Assembly (NCBI RefSeq): GCF_036417845.1
Contig: NC_090020.1
Span: 41,958,425 to 42,022,424 of the forward strand
From: Apteryx mantelli
Lineage: Eukaryota > Chordata > Aves > Apterygiformes > Apterygidae
DNA length: 64,000 bases
Reading direction: 5' to 3'
Below, in pieces: positions 1 through 10,100 of this stretch. Position numbers and translations under genes: made by a program. The stretch's first letter is position 1, and each line of letters opens with the position of its first letter. The notes under the pieces were generated by a model. It was given only the letters and a program-made list of their open reading frames with translations, was not told where the DNA came from and did no database searches.

Positions 1-2824
1 GTCCTGCCTGTTGTACCGGATGAACAGCCTCTGCTTGACCTCTCTGCCTCCTGTAGAGCAGGAGCCCAAGTCCCGTGCAATCACAGGAAGCCACGTGTAT
101 CATAAGTCGGTTAATGACTGCTGGATCCGCAGTGCCTGCTGATGGCACTGATCATTTCCACAGCAGCTGAGTTGGTACGACCACTCACTGCTCCAACACC
201 CTTTTAATGCCTTTCCTTCCCAGCCTCTGTTCTGCATGCCCCATTCAAACCACCCAGTGCCCTTCGGGCAACTTCCTCCTCTTCGTTTCATTGCAATGCA
301 AGTCTGTCTTTGCTCGACATAACACTCACCTTCTTCAACGACTGTGTCTCAACTGATCAGTCTCTCGCTTGCCCCATCATATCCTTGCACCAAGAGGTGC
401 AGCTGCAGATGTCCAGAGGGACTCGCTTCATTGCCTCTGTTTGAACACAGATTTTAGAGTGTCCTTTCATTGATGCTTTGCTCTCCAAAAGAAATAATAT
501 TCACAGTAACAGTCCAGTTACCTTGCTTACTTTTCAGATCAGCAGGGAGAATAACACTATTATGCTGCAAGAACTGGACTTGCCTAGGATTCAGATGAAA
601 GCCAACTTAAAAGACTCTTAAATCAAGATTGATTACATTTATAATTTACTGTAGATAAGAAAATCTTTTATGTAGTCTCTCGGGAATAATTAAAATATGA
701 GGGGAAAAAATGAAACATAATAGGCTCATCCATAGCCTCTTGCAATAGTTCTAGGGGAACACAGATTTACCCCTGAAAATCCATGGCTGGATTATTAAAA
801 GAAAACTTTGAATGCTGATATTTTGTGCTATGAAAGACACACCAGTGAAAACAGAATATTTGAATAGAAAGAGCAGACGTTATTCTGCTTCTTCATCTTC
901 CTTAACTACATCTGATAAAACATTTGCACAGGCTTTTTGCAGGGGTAACAGGAAGAGAAAAATCTGAAATATGGTTATGGACCTCAATAGTACACTGCTT
1001 AAGAAAGTACTAGTAGAGCTCATTCCCTCACAGCTAGTAACCAGACTTGTTCAGAAAAATAAACCTGCTAGCATTTCAACAGATGTGTACATGGAACAAC
1101 AGCTGTAGCACTGCCAAGGCTGGAGGGAGGTAGAGAAAATTGAGAAAAAAATGGTTCAGGAAAAAGAAAAAAGCAAGACATGAAGAATGATAATATAGGG
1201 AAAGAAAAAAAATCACAAGAAAAAATACTCCCCCAGAGGTATCCATTGCTATCAGCCTTCAGTTTCAGACAATATATTAATATTAAGAGTAACCTCTACT
1301 GATACCTTTTGCTCCCCAAAGCAGTATTTTACTGCTATTGCACCTGCTGCAAATATTGGTTCAAATATAATCACTTTGCTTAGCTTTTCAATAACATACT
1401 GTCAGTTCTGGGTGGAAGGAGGTGTTAACAAACTTCGTCACAGTTATTACAGCTACTCTACAACCAACCCAAACCTACATAGTACCCCTGCTGAGGCCTT
1501 ACCAAAGTCCAAATAGGATAGTCATCCTGGATAGCTATTTGCCTTTCTACCACAATATAATTTTGTTGACTAGTATTTAGTTTACATTCTCACATACCTA
1601 ACTCCTTTCCTGCTATATGATTAGCCTGGTGCTGACTTTAGGTATATGCTAAGCAGACGACTGCTGACAGTGGCAGAATGGCAGAGATGGTAAAAAAAAA
1701 GCCCATCTCACATTCAGTTGCTGGGGTAGTCTTGCAAAGGAAAGGATGACTGCATGTTCCAACTCTTCCAGGTAAGACAGGAGCTTAGGATGACTGTCTT
1801 TGTATAAGAGAGCAACCCTTACAATCCACAAGCATTTTAGAGACTGAACAGTGAAAAGGTAGCAAAAATGAAAATGGCTTTTACTTACAGCAGTCGTGCA
1901 ACTGGAGACAACTACGAATGTAACAGCTGGCCCAGATATCATTCATTGCAGAATGACTCCTACAGTCTCAGTAAGTGCACAAGAGTGCTCAGAGAAAGGT
2001 GCTTAACTTTAAACTTTTGCAGAAGCTACATTACGTGAACTTTGTATGAGATGTTGCAAATGTTGAAAAAGCAACAGTCAGAAAAGCATCTGATACCGTA
2101 CTCTGTACTTGGATCCATTTTTCAGGCAAAACACCTTGCTTAGCTGTTGCGTGGATAAATTGAACAAGATCTGGCATAGAACTAAATCAGTACAAGCACC
2201 CGTCTCTTGTGAATAAAGTGAAAGAACTGTCCAGACTATAGGCTGATTTTCCTCCACTAACAGTTTATAGGACCCATGCATTTTTCCTGTCACTAGACAT
2301 TTAATCTTTCACATTGTGTATATAGGATTGACTGTTGAAGTATTATTCATTAAAAAAAAATACCTAGAGAAAACCAAAACTAGAAAAATTGCCTACCCAC
2401 TGCAAGAGCCAAATATTTAAGAACCCTAAAGCATCCCAGTTGCATTTTTCTCTGTTTTTGTTGAGCAATTCACATTACCCAGCATCATTTAAACAGCAGT
2501 TTATCCTACACATCATGCCAAACTCCTTTTAAAATGTTTTGAAACTTTCAATTGCTTAACATGTGCTTTTGCTTAGTAAACAATTACCATAGTCCAAGCA
2601 ATTCCTAAATATTTTTGACAACCAGAGCAGCAAAACATCTGTCTCAATCTACACATATTTACATGCCCTTTATAAAAAGGAACCTGTGTTCTACTGCTGT
2701 TTAAAACTTACATTGTCAAAAAGCCAGAGCTCATTGTAGTATGCACAAGATAGATATACAGTAAATTACAATCCCTGCACACAGGCATTTAATTTTAACT
2801 CAGTCAAATACATTGGCTAAATTA
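1..2824. other. intergenic DNA, no gene recognised
   Basis: I see no exon-like block, RNA gene or recognisable mobile element here. Open frames are short (under 100 codons), low in complexity and not similar to any family I know. The first 450 bases or so are richer in G+C than the rest, which is AT-rich with poly-A/purine patches (around 1137-1225). It lies far beyond the 3' end of HSD17B4 and just upstream of the CR1 insertion. Confidence 0.5.
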
Positions 2825-2868
2825 TTAAAAACTTCTTGAGCTCTCTTGTTAAAAACTTAACGAGCTCT
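2825..2868 (+). repeat. imperfect 20-bp direct repeat at the 5' edge of the CR1
   Basis: Two 20-base copies, 2825-2844 and 2849-2868, both begin TTAAAAACTT and end GAGCTCT and differ only at three central bases. The spacing (24 bases, start to start) places the second copy exactly where GC-rich CR1 leader sequence begins. It may be a local duplication made at insertion, or part of the element's own 5' end. The two GAGCTCT ends also give the stretch a partly inverted-repeat look. Confidence 0.6.
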
Positions 2869-2965
2869 TGGTTGCCCCTGACCAGAGGGAGTTGGGGCCT
2901 TTGATCCCGGTGGCCCTTGATTAGGGCAGGTCAAGCACCCTCTTAGCCAGTGCTAGGGAGAGGCC

Positions 2966-3045
2966 TATATAAGAGCCAGGCCTAGAGCGCAGCCAACAGA
3001 GCGCAGCCAACAGAGGCAGCAGTTTGCGCACGAAGGTACCTTCGT
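2966..3045 (+). promoter_or_regulatory. CR1 leader with TATA-like box, tandem repeat and palindrome
   Basis: Within the CR1 leader there is a TATATAA at 2966-2972, then a perfect tandem pair of a 14-base unit AGAGCGCAGCCAAC (2984-2997 and 2998-3011), then a perfect 16-base palindrome ACGAAGGTACCTTCGT (3030-3045). ORF1's first ATG follows at 3075. A TATA-like box about 30 bases before the tandem repeat would suit a transcription start near 2998. LINE promoters are usually internal and TATA-less, so the promoter role is inference only. Confidence 0.35.
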
Positions 3046-3074
3046 TTCTGTTCCCTGTGGCGTACGTTTCAAGC

Positions 3075-4136
3075 ATGGTCGTGACACGCCGCAGAGCACG
3101 TTCCCCAGTGGCTGTTGGAGTTGCTGTGCCAGAGGCTGGGACCCAGACCGACCCTCTGACAGCAGATGCGGCTCTGCAGGTCTGAGGCTGCAGGGAGTGC
3201 TTGGGGCCTCTCCGGGAGGCCTGGGCTGGCAGCCAGCTCTCCTGCAGGAGGTGTCCTGCTGCTGATGAGCTGTGTCGTCAGGTAAGGGAGTTACGGGAGG
3301 AGGTCAGTAGGCTGCGCAGCATCCGAGAAGCGGAGCAAGAGATAGACAGGGTATTCTCGGAGACTGTGCAGCTTCGGGAGCCCCAACCCCCCACAGCAGC
3401 GGAGTTGCCAGAGGGCTCTGTGCCGTGTGACACGGTACATCATGACACCGTGGAAGAAGGCTGGAAACTGGTCACTGCTCGTGGGAGGAGAAAGGCTCCT
3501 ACTCCTCCCGAAGACTTGCAGCTGAAGAACAGGTTTAGTGCCCTCCAGGATGAGGAGGAGATGGGCATGGCTGCAAGGGAAGTACCTGGGACAACAGACC
3601 CTGTGCCCTGCCGGAACGCCCGGAAGAAGTGGCGGGTGATTGCTGTGGGGGACTCCCTGCTGCAGGGGACGGAGGCATCTATCTGCCGACCTGACCTCAT
3701 GTCTAGAGAGGTTTGTGGCCTGCCGGGGGCTCGCGTGAGAGATGTCATGGAAAGACTGCCTAGGCTCGTCCATGCTTCGGACTATTACCCACTGCTGCTC
3801 TTCCATGTGGGCGCTAATGACACCAAGGGCAAACTGGAGACCATCAAGCAGGATTTCAGAGCTCTGGGGATGGCGGTCAAGGGTCTGGGAGCCCAGGTCA
3901 TCTTCTCCTCAATCCTGCCAGTGAGGGGGATGGATGAGAGGAGGAGGAGACGGACTTCCCAGGTTAACGACTGGCTGCGCCGCTGGTGTTGGCAACAGGG
4001 TTTTGGTTTCTACGACCATGGGACCCTGTTTGAAGATCGACAACTGCTGGGCAGAGATGGGATCCGCCTCACTAAGCAGGGCATGCGGGTCTTGGCCAAC
4101 AGGTTGGCCAACCTGGTAAGGAGGGCTTTAAACTAG
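3075..4136 (+). pseudogene. CR1 ORF1, SGNH-hydrolase-like, one premature stop
   Basis: ORF1 proteins of CR1/L2-type LINEs bind RNA and often carry an esterase-like SGNH domain. Here the frame opens at ATG 3075 but meets an in-frame TGA at 3183-3185 (codon 37). It then stays open to the TAG at 4134-4136, for 353 codons in all. After the stop there are spaced cysteines (CRRC and flanking Cys) and a charged, Leu-rich coiled-coil segment (about 3285-3350). An acidic linker follows, then an SGNH-like domain from about 3630: VGDSLLQG (block I, nucleophile Ser), HVGANDTKG (block III, Gly and Asn), and DGIRLTKQG (block V). In SGNH enzymes block V is normally Asp-x-x-His; here the His position is Arg. 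The stop and the lost His both suggest a non-functional copy. Confidence 0.85.
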
Positions 4137-4213
4137 GAAAGACGGGGGAAGGGGAGAGTTATAGTGCCAGGGTAGCTGGCAAAAGACTGCTCAAGTCGGG
4201 ATGCCTCCAGCAG

Positions 4214-7075
4214 GTGAATGCAGCCAGGGAAGTGCGCATGGGATGTGGCTATAGAGGATCCTCTGGTATCCCTCCTGGGAAACCTGCGTGCTCGATCACC
4301 TCTCTGAAATGCCTGTACACCAATGCATGCAGCATGGGGAGCAAACAGGAAGAACTAGAGATGTGTGTGCAGTCACAGGGCCATGATCTCATTGCCATTA
4401 CAGAGACATGGTGCGATAGCTCGCATGACTGGAGTGCTGTCATGGATGGCTACGTGCTTTTTAGGGAAGACAGGCCAGGCAAGCGAGGTGGTGGAGTTGT
4501 TCTTTATGTGAGAGAGCAACTGGAATGTATTGAGCTGTGCCTAGGGGTGGATGAAGAGCGAGTCGAGAGCTTCTGGGTAAGGATTAAAGGTCAGGCTAGC
4601 ATGGGTGACACTGTTGTGGGTGTTTACTACAGGCCACCTGATCAGGAAGAGGAAGTCCATGGGGCCTTCTACAGACAGCTGGAAGTAGCCTCACGATCCC
4701 AGGCCCTGGTTCTCATGGGGGACTTCAACCACCCTGATATCTGCTGGAAAGACAACACAGCTAGGCACAAACAGTCCTGGAGGTTCCTGCAGAGCATTGG
4801 TGCCAACTTCTTGACACAGGTGGTGGAGGAGCCAACAAGGAGAGGTGTGCTGCTGGACCTCGTACTAACAAACAAAGAAGGACTGGTGGAAGATGTGAAG
4901 GTCGGGGGCTGCCTTGTCTGCAGTGACCACAAGATGGTGGAGTTCAGGATCCTGCGAGGAGGAGGCAGGGCACTAAGTAGGATCGCAACCCTGGACTTCA
5001 GGAGAGCAAACTTTGGCCTCTTCAGGGACCTACTTGGAGGAATCCCATGGGTGAGGGCCCTAGAAGGAAGGGGCGTTCAAGAGAGCTGGTTAATATTCAA
5101 ACATCACCTCCTCCAGGCTCAAGAGCAGTGCATCCCTATGAGTAGGAAGTCAAGCAAAGGAGGCAGGAGACCTGCATGGATGAGCAAGGAGCTCCTGGCA
5201 AAACTCAACCAGAAGAAGGAAGTCTACAGAAAGTGGAAAGGGGGACAGGCCACTTGGGAGGAATATAGGAACATTGTCAGAGTATGCAGGGATGCGATGA
5301 GGAAGGCTAAGGCCCGTTTGGAATTAAATCTGCCAAGAGATGTCAAGGACAACAAGAAGGGCTTCTTCAAATACATCAGCAGCAAGAGGAAGACTAGGGA
5401 AAATGTGGGCCCGCTGCTGAATGGGGTGGGTGCCCTGGTGACAAAGGATGCAGAGAAGGCAGAGTTACTGAATGCCGCCTTTGCTTCAGTCTTTACTGCT
5501 CAGGCCAGCCCTCAGGAACCCCAGACCCTGGAGGCAAGAGAGAAAGTCTGGAGAAAGGAAGACTTTCCCTTGGTGGAGGAGGATCGGGTTAGAGATCATT
5601 GAAGCAAACCTGACACCCACAAATCCATGGGCCCTGATGGGATGCACCCACGAGTGCTGAGGGAGCTGGCGGATGTCATTGCTAAGCCACTCTCCATCAT
5701 CTTTGAAAGGTCATGGAGGACAGGAGAGGTGCCTGAGGACTGGAAGAAAGCCAGTGTCACCCCAGTCTTCAAAAAGGGCAAGAAGGAGGACCCAGGGAAC
5801 TACAGGCCAGTCCGCCTCACCTGCATCCCTGGAAAGGTGATGGAGCAGCTCATCCTGGAGGCCATCCCCAAGCATGTGGAGGAAAAGAAGGTGCTCAGGA
5901 GTAGTCAGCATGGCTTCACCAAGGGGAAATCATGCTTAACCAATCTGATAGCCTTCTCTGATGGAATGACTGGCTGGGTAGATGAGGAGAGAGCAGTGGA
6001 TGCTGTCTACCTAGACTTCAGCAAGGCTTTTGACACCGTCTCCCATAGCATCCTCATAGACAAGCTCAGGAAGTGTGGGCTGGATGAGTGGAGAGTGAGG
6101 TGGATTGAGAACTAGCTGAATGGCAGAGCTCAGAGAGTTGTGATCAGCGGTGCAGAGTCTAGTTGGAGGCCTGTAGCTAGCGGTGTCCCCCAGGGGTCAG
6201 TACTGGGTCCAGTCTTGTTCAACTTCTTCATCAATGACCTGGATGAAGGGACAGAGCGCACCCTCAGCAAGTTTGCTGATGATACAAAACTGGGAGGAGT
6301 GGCTGATACGCCAGAGGGCTGTGCTGCCATTCAGAGAGACCTGGACAGGCTGGAGAGGTGGGCAGAGAGGAACCTCATGAAGTTCAACAAAGGGAAGTGC
6401 AGGGTCCTGCACCTAGGGAAGAATAACCCCGTGCACCAGTACAGGTTGGAGGCTGACCTGCTGGAAAGCAGATCTGCGGAGAAGGACCTGGGAGTGCTGG
6501 TGGACACCAAGTTAAGCATGAGGCAGCAATGTGCCCTTGTGGCCAAGAAGGCCAATGGTATCCTGGGGTGCATCAGGAAGAGTGTTGCCAGCAGGTCGAG
6601 GGAGGTGATCCTTCCCCTCTACTCAGCCCTGGTGAGGCCACGTCTGGAGTACTGCGTCCAGTTCTGGGCTCCCCAGTACAAGAGGGATGTGGCACTACTG
6701 GAGCAAGTCCAATGAAGGGCTACAAAGATGATTCAGGGATTGTAGCATCTCTCTTATGAGGAAAGGCTGAGAGAGCTGGGCCTGTTTAGCCTGGAGAAGA
6801 GAAGGCTGAGGGGGGACCTTATCAATGCGTACAAGTATCTGAAGGGAGGGTGTCGAGAAGATGGGACCAGACTCTTTTCAGTGGTGCCGAGCGACAGGAC
6901 ACGAGGCAACGGGCACAAACTGAAACACAGGCAGTTCCATCTGAACATGAGGAAAAACTTTTTCACTGTGAGGGTGACAGAGCACTGGCACAGGTTGCCC
7001 AGAGAGGTTGTAGAGTCTCCTTCTCTGGAGATATTCAAAAGCCGCCTGGACGCAATCCTGTGCAATGTGCTCTAG
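4214..7075 (+). pseudogene. CR1 ORF2, endonuclease and reverse transcriptase, four in-frame stops
   Basis: ORF2 supplies the nicking endonuclease and reverse transcriptase for CR1 retrotransposition. The frame is open from 4214 (GTG; first ATG 4238) and runs in a single register to TAG 7073-7075, about 945 codons from the ATG. The APE-like endonuclease lies at about 4300-4960, with [25 protein letters not shown] and CSDHKMVEF. The reverse transcriptase lies at about 5600-6700, with YLDFSKAFDTVSHSIL (first catalytic Asp), [11 protein letters not shown], and FADDTKLGG holding the paired catalytic Asp. The C-terminal part continues to [17 protein letters not shown]. In-frame stops occur at 5600-5602 (TGA), 6113-6115 (TAG), 6713-6715 (TGA) and 6743-6745 (TAG). 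No frameshift was found, so decay is by point changes only. Confidence 0.95.
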
Positions 7076-7139
7076 GTGACCCTGCTTGAGCAGGGGGGTT
7101 GGACTAGATGATCTCCAGAGGTCCCTTCCAACCTCAGCA

Positions 7140-7152
7140 ATTCTGTGATTCT
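7140..7152 (+). repeat. CR1 3'-terminal microsatellite-like repeat
   Basis: The element ends in ATTCTGTG followed by ATTCT, the short 8-base repeat on which CR1 reverse transcription is primed. It fixes the 3' boundary and orientation of the insertion. Confidence 0.9.
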
Positions 7153-10100
7153 CACCTCCTTTATCAGAAACTATTATATATTGTTCCACATAAAACATTC
7201 AAAGAACTGGTGCATAACACTATACTTAATTTCATGAGGCAAAGAGTTGCACACAACTGCTCAAATACATACCTTTAAACACACGTGCAGCTAATCCACA
7301 AGACTTGAATCTTCATTAATTATCCTGAACAATCTTTATGTTCATTTAACCTCAGGAGCAAAGTTTTATGCTTGAAAATATCCACACCTTTTGCCTCAAA
7401 AAATAAAACGGGAGGGAAAATTAAAAAAAGAATAAAATGGATTACTTTGGGAGAAAGACGTTTTGACAGATAACAAGAGAAAGGAAAAAACTGTATTAAA
7501 AAATTCCTGAATGGAACAGGAGATGCCAGCTGCTTCATTCATGTCGGAGTATATTGTTTCATGCAATCCCCAGGTGCTGGTAGCACTGGCTGTATGCAGG
7601 AATGTTCAGAGGTCTCTATGCCGCAACCTGGAGACCAAGAGCAACAGGCGACAGAAGGCAAAGACCTTACTATTCCCACACCTCACGCTCAGTCATGATA
7701 TTTAGCTGGACTAACTCAGAAGTAAGGTGGGATCACACGGACAACAGTAGGAACAGATCCAGGAAGAAAATGTGAAGAGAAGGAAGTGGGGCTCCTGAAA
7801 AGGAGGTGGGGGGGCACCAGGTGCAGCTGCCAACTCTGAGCCCTGCTTCATGCAGATGGAGGTGTTTCAGCATCTGTCCGCAGTCCAAGATGCTACTTGG
7901 ATCCTCAGTTTCCTCTTTGACTATCTGAGCAAGCATGGAGTGGCTCATTTGGCTAATACTGTGTATCATTTAGCAACTAGAAAAACTACCGTGTGTTACT
8001 GCCACTGCTGTATGAAGCATTTCTAGTTGTTTCTAAATCAGAAGACACTTCTACATGCTTACAACAAAACAAGAGTAACACATACTATTTTTTTTTATTA
8101 AGTAGCTCCAACCTACAATTGCATTGAACTCTACATGCTATCATTTCTTTAATGTAAAGGAAACAAGACTGGCAACACATGTGCACATTAGTGTACAGAC
8201 CTGCACTAATTTGGGTGATATTCAATGGGCAACGTTCACAATACGACCAATGCTGAGCTAGTCATTACGCCTGACTGGCGTGCCCCGAACGATTTGGCAA
8301 TTATATGAACATCTCCCAGAGTGCCATAGTTAATCACTTCTCTTCTTGACACTGTTCTAGACTTATCTCAGCAGCAGTGCTGCTGGAATGTTTTGCCACT
8401 GCTGATCTCTAACAAATGGTATTTTCATCTCCATTGTTTAAAGATCAGAAGGCCAAAAGAGACTCTTATTTCCATCTGGTCAGCAGGATGCGGGTCATGG
8501 AATTTCACCCAGGAGAATGATGCAACCAAAGGTTTCTTCCCTCTGGGTTAATACGAAGGAACTAATTAATAATAAAATCATTACATTGCTATAGTTTTAT
8601 AACAAATAACAAAATTAGCATAATGAAAACCAAACCCTTCCTTCCCATTTCCAGGTCTCTGAACAAAACTCTGACTGTCAGAAGCCATGTTCCCCTTTCT
8701 GTCCTCCAAATAGCAACCATACACTGCAAACAGAAAATTCATCCCACTTATCACATTACAGTCCTGTGCTAGTTCACAGACACACAGGTGTCTTTGACTA
8801 CCACGCATGAATGTTGAAGGGATGTAACTGTGGTTTCCATAGCGAAGCAGAAGAGCAGAGCCAAACCATGAGAGCTAATGCATGTAAATCTCAATCTCTG
8901 CACAGAATAGCTTTGTTGTATTTTCAGAACAGGCCTCCACTGAAGTCAGTGCAGTGACTACAGTTCAGCAGGAAGATACCAGATTAGCTTTAACTTTAGT
9001 CTTCTTGTAAGCTTGTAGTTCAAACACAACATGCAGAAGAAAAGACCACTCTGAATGAAAGATATTAAAAGATGTTAGGAGCTCTGTGGCAGCCAACACC
9101 AGTCTGACTAATGCCCAAAAAATATCAAATAGTATAAAATTTCAAAGAGTTTTTCCTACAAATTCTCTTATTCAAATTCCAAAGTTTCCTCCTATGTAGT
9201 GAGTTAAGCAAATCTAAAATAATTTATCCTAAGTTACCTTTGAGGTAAATATCAACAAGCAAACTCCCTGGCACTCTCATGTGACTGCAAACTTCAGCAT
9301 GAGAGAGAAATGCATTTTCCAGGCAGAGGAGATGTGTCTTCAGGATTACACTAAAGAACCACAGTAGTCGACACAAGAAAGCTGTTCAATACAGTTTGTA
9401 CATACACAGCTACAATGTTGAGACTTAGAAAAAAGACATAAAGGAGGACAGTGTCAGATAAGAAGAAAAACAGCCCAGGATAAGTACAAATAAATTCCGT
9501 ATGTATTGGGACAAGTTCAATGAGAATCTTGAAGCTGAAGAGGTTTGCACAAGACCCTGAAATGAGTGCCCTAAAAGGAAAGCAAAACATGAGTATCAAC
9601 ATGTTATTTTCTAGCAGTTGCCACTGGATATCAGTTTTTATTGCCACATAGTCTTCATTACACTAGGCTAGCATGGAGTTTTTTTTGTCTTGCCTCTCAA
9701 AATGTTTGCAGAATTTCACTTCAACTTTGAGATCGTATGGATGTGTATAAAAAATTTTTTTTCCTCTTGGTTGATTTTAATTACACTTTTCTGTATCCAG
9801 AAAATGTAATAAACCTAGAAGAGGAAAGCAAGATTGCTAATGAGAGAGACAGACTTACTTTGTCCTTGTTGGCCTGCAAACTTGGGAACTTCTGACTTTA
9901 TAGGATTTAAAAACATTAATTAATTTTAACATGGTTACTAAGAAGATTAATATACCCATTTCCTTCATACAAAGAAAGTAAATACATTAATAAAATGCTG
10001 ACAAAGAGTCATTAAAAAAATTGATTTATAACCCAGATAAATATGCCAAAAAATAGTTTCGAATAGCTTCCAAAATATTCAAAAAACTTGTGCAGGGACA

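Larger units (their letters stand above)
2862..7152 (+). mobile_element. near full-length CR1 LINE retrotransposon
   Basis: CR1 is a non-LTR retrotransposon, the main LINE of birds and other sauropsids; it copies itself through RNA by target-primed reverse transcription. Seen here, in order: a GC-rich leader (about 2862-3074), ORF1 (3075-4136), a short spacer, ORF2 (4214-7075), and a tail of about 77 bases. The tail contains the family's conserved stretch GGACTAGATGATCTCCAGAG and ends in one and a half copies of ATTCTGTG (7140-7152). There is no poly-A, as expected for CR1. Total length is about 4.3 kb, close to the 4.5 kb expected for a complete element. Most genomic CR1 copies are strongly 5' truncated, so a copy with leader and ORF1 is uncommon. 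Five in-frame stops disable it. The exact 5' boundary is uncertain by some 30 bases. Confidence 0.95.

Noticed and set aside
1649..1942. 97-codon minus-strand frame as an exon of a neighbouring gene
   Set aside because: No similarity to a known protein and no supported splice partners.
3291..3806. 171-codon minus-strand open frame
   Set aside because: It lies antisense to CR1 ORF1 and is a shadow of its biased codon content.
7081..7152. CR1 tail as part of a separate truncated CR1
   Set aside because: ORF2 runs without a frame break to 7075 and directly into the tail, so it is one element.
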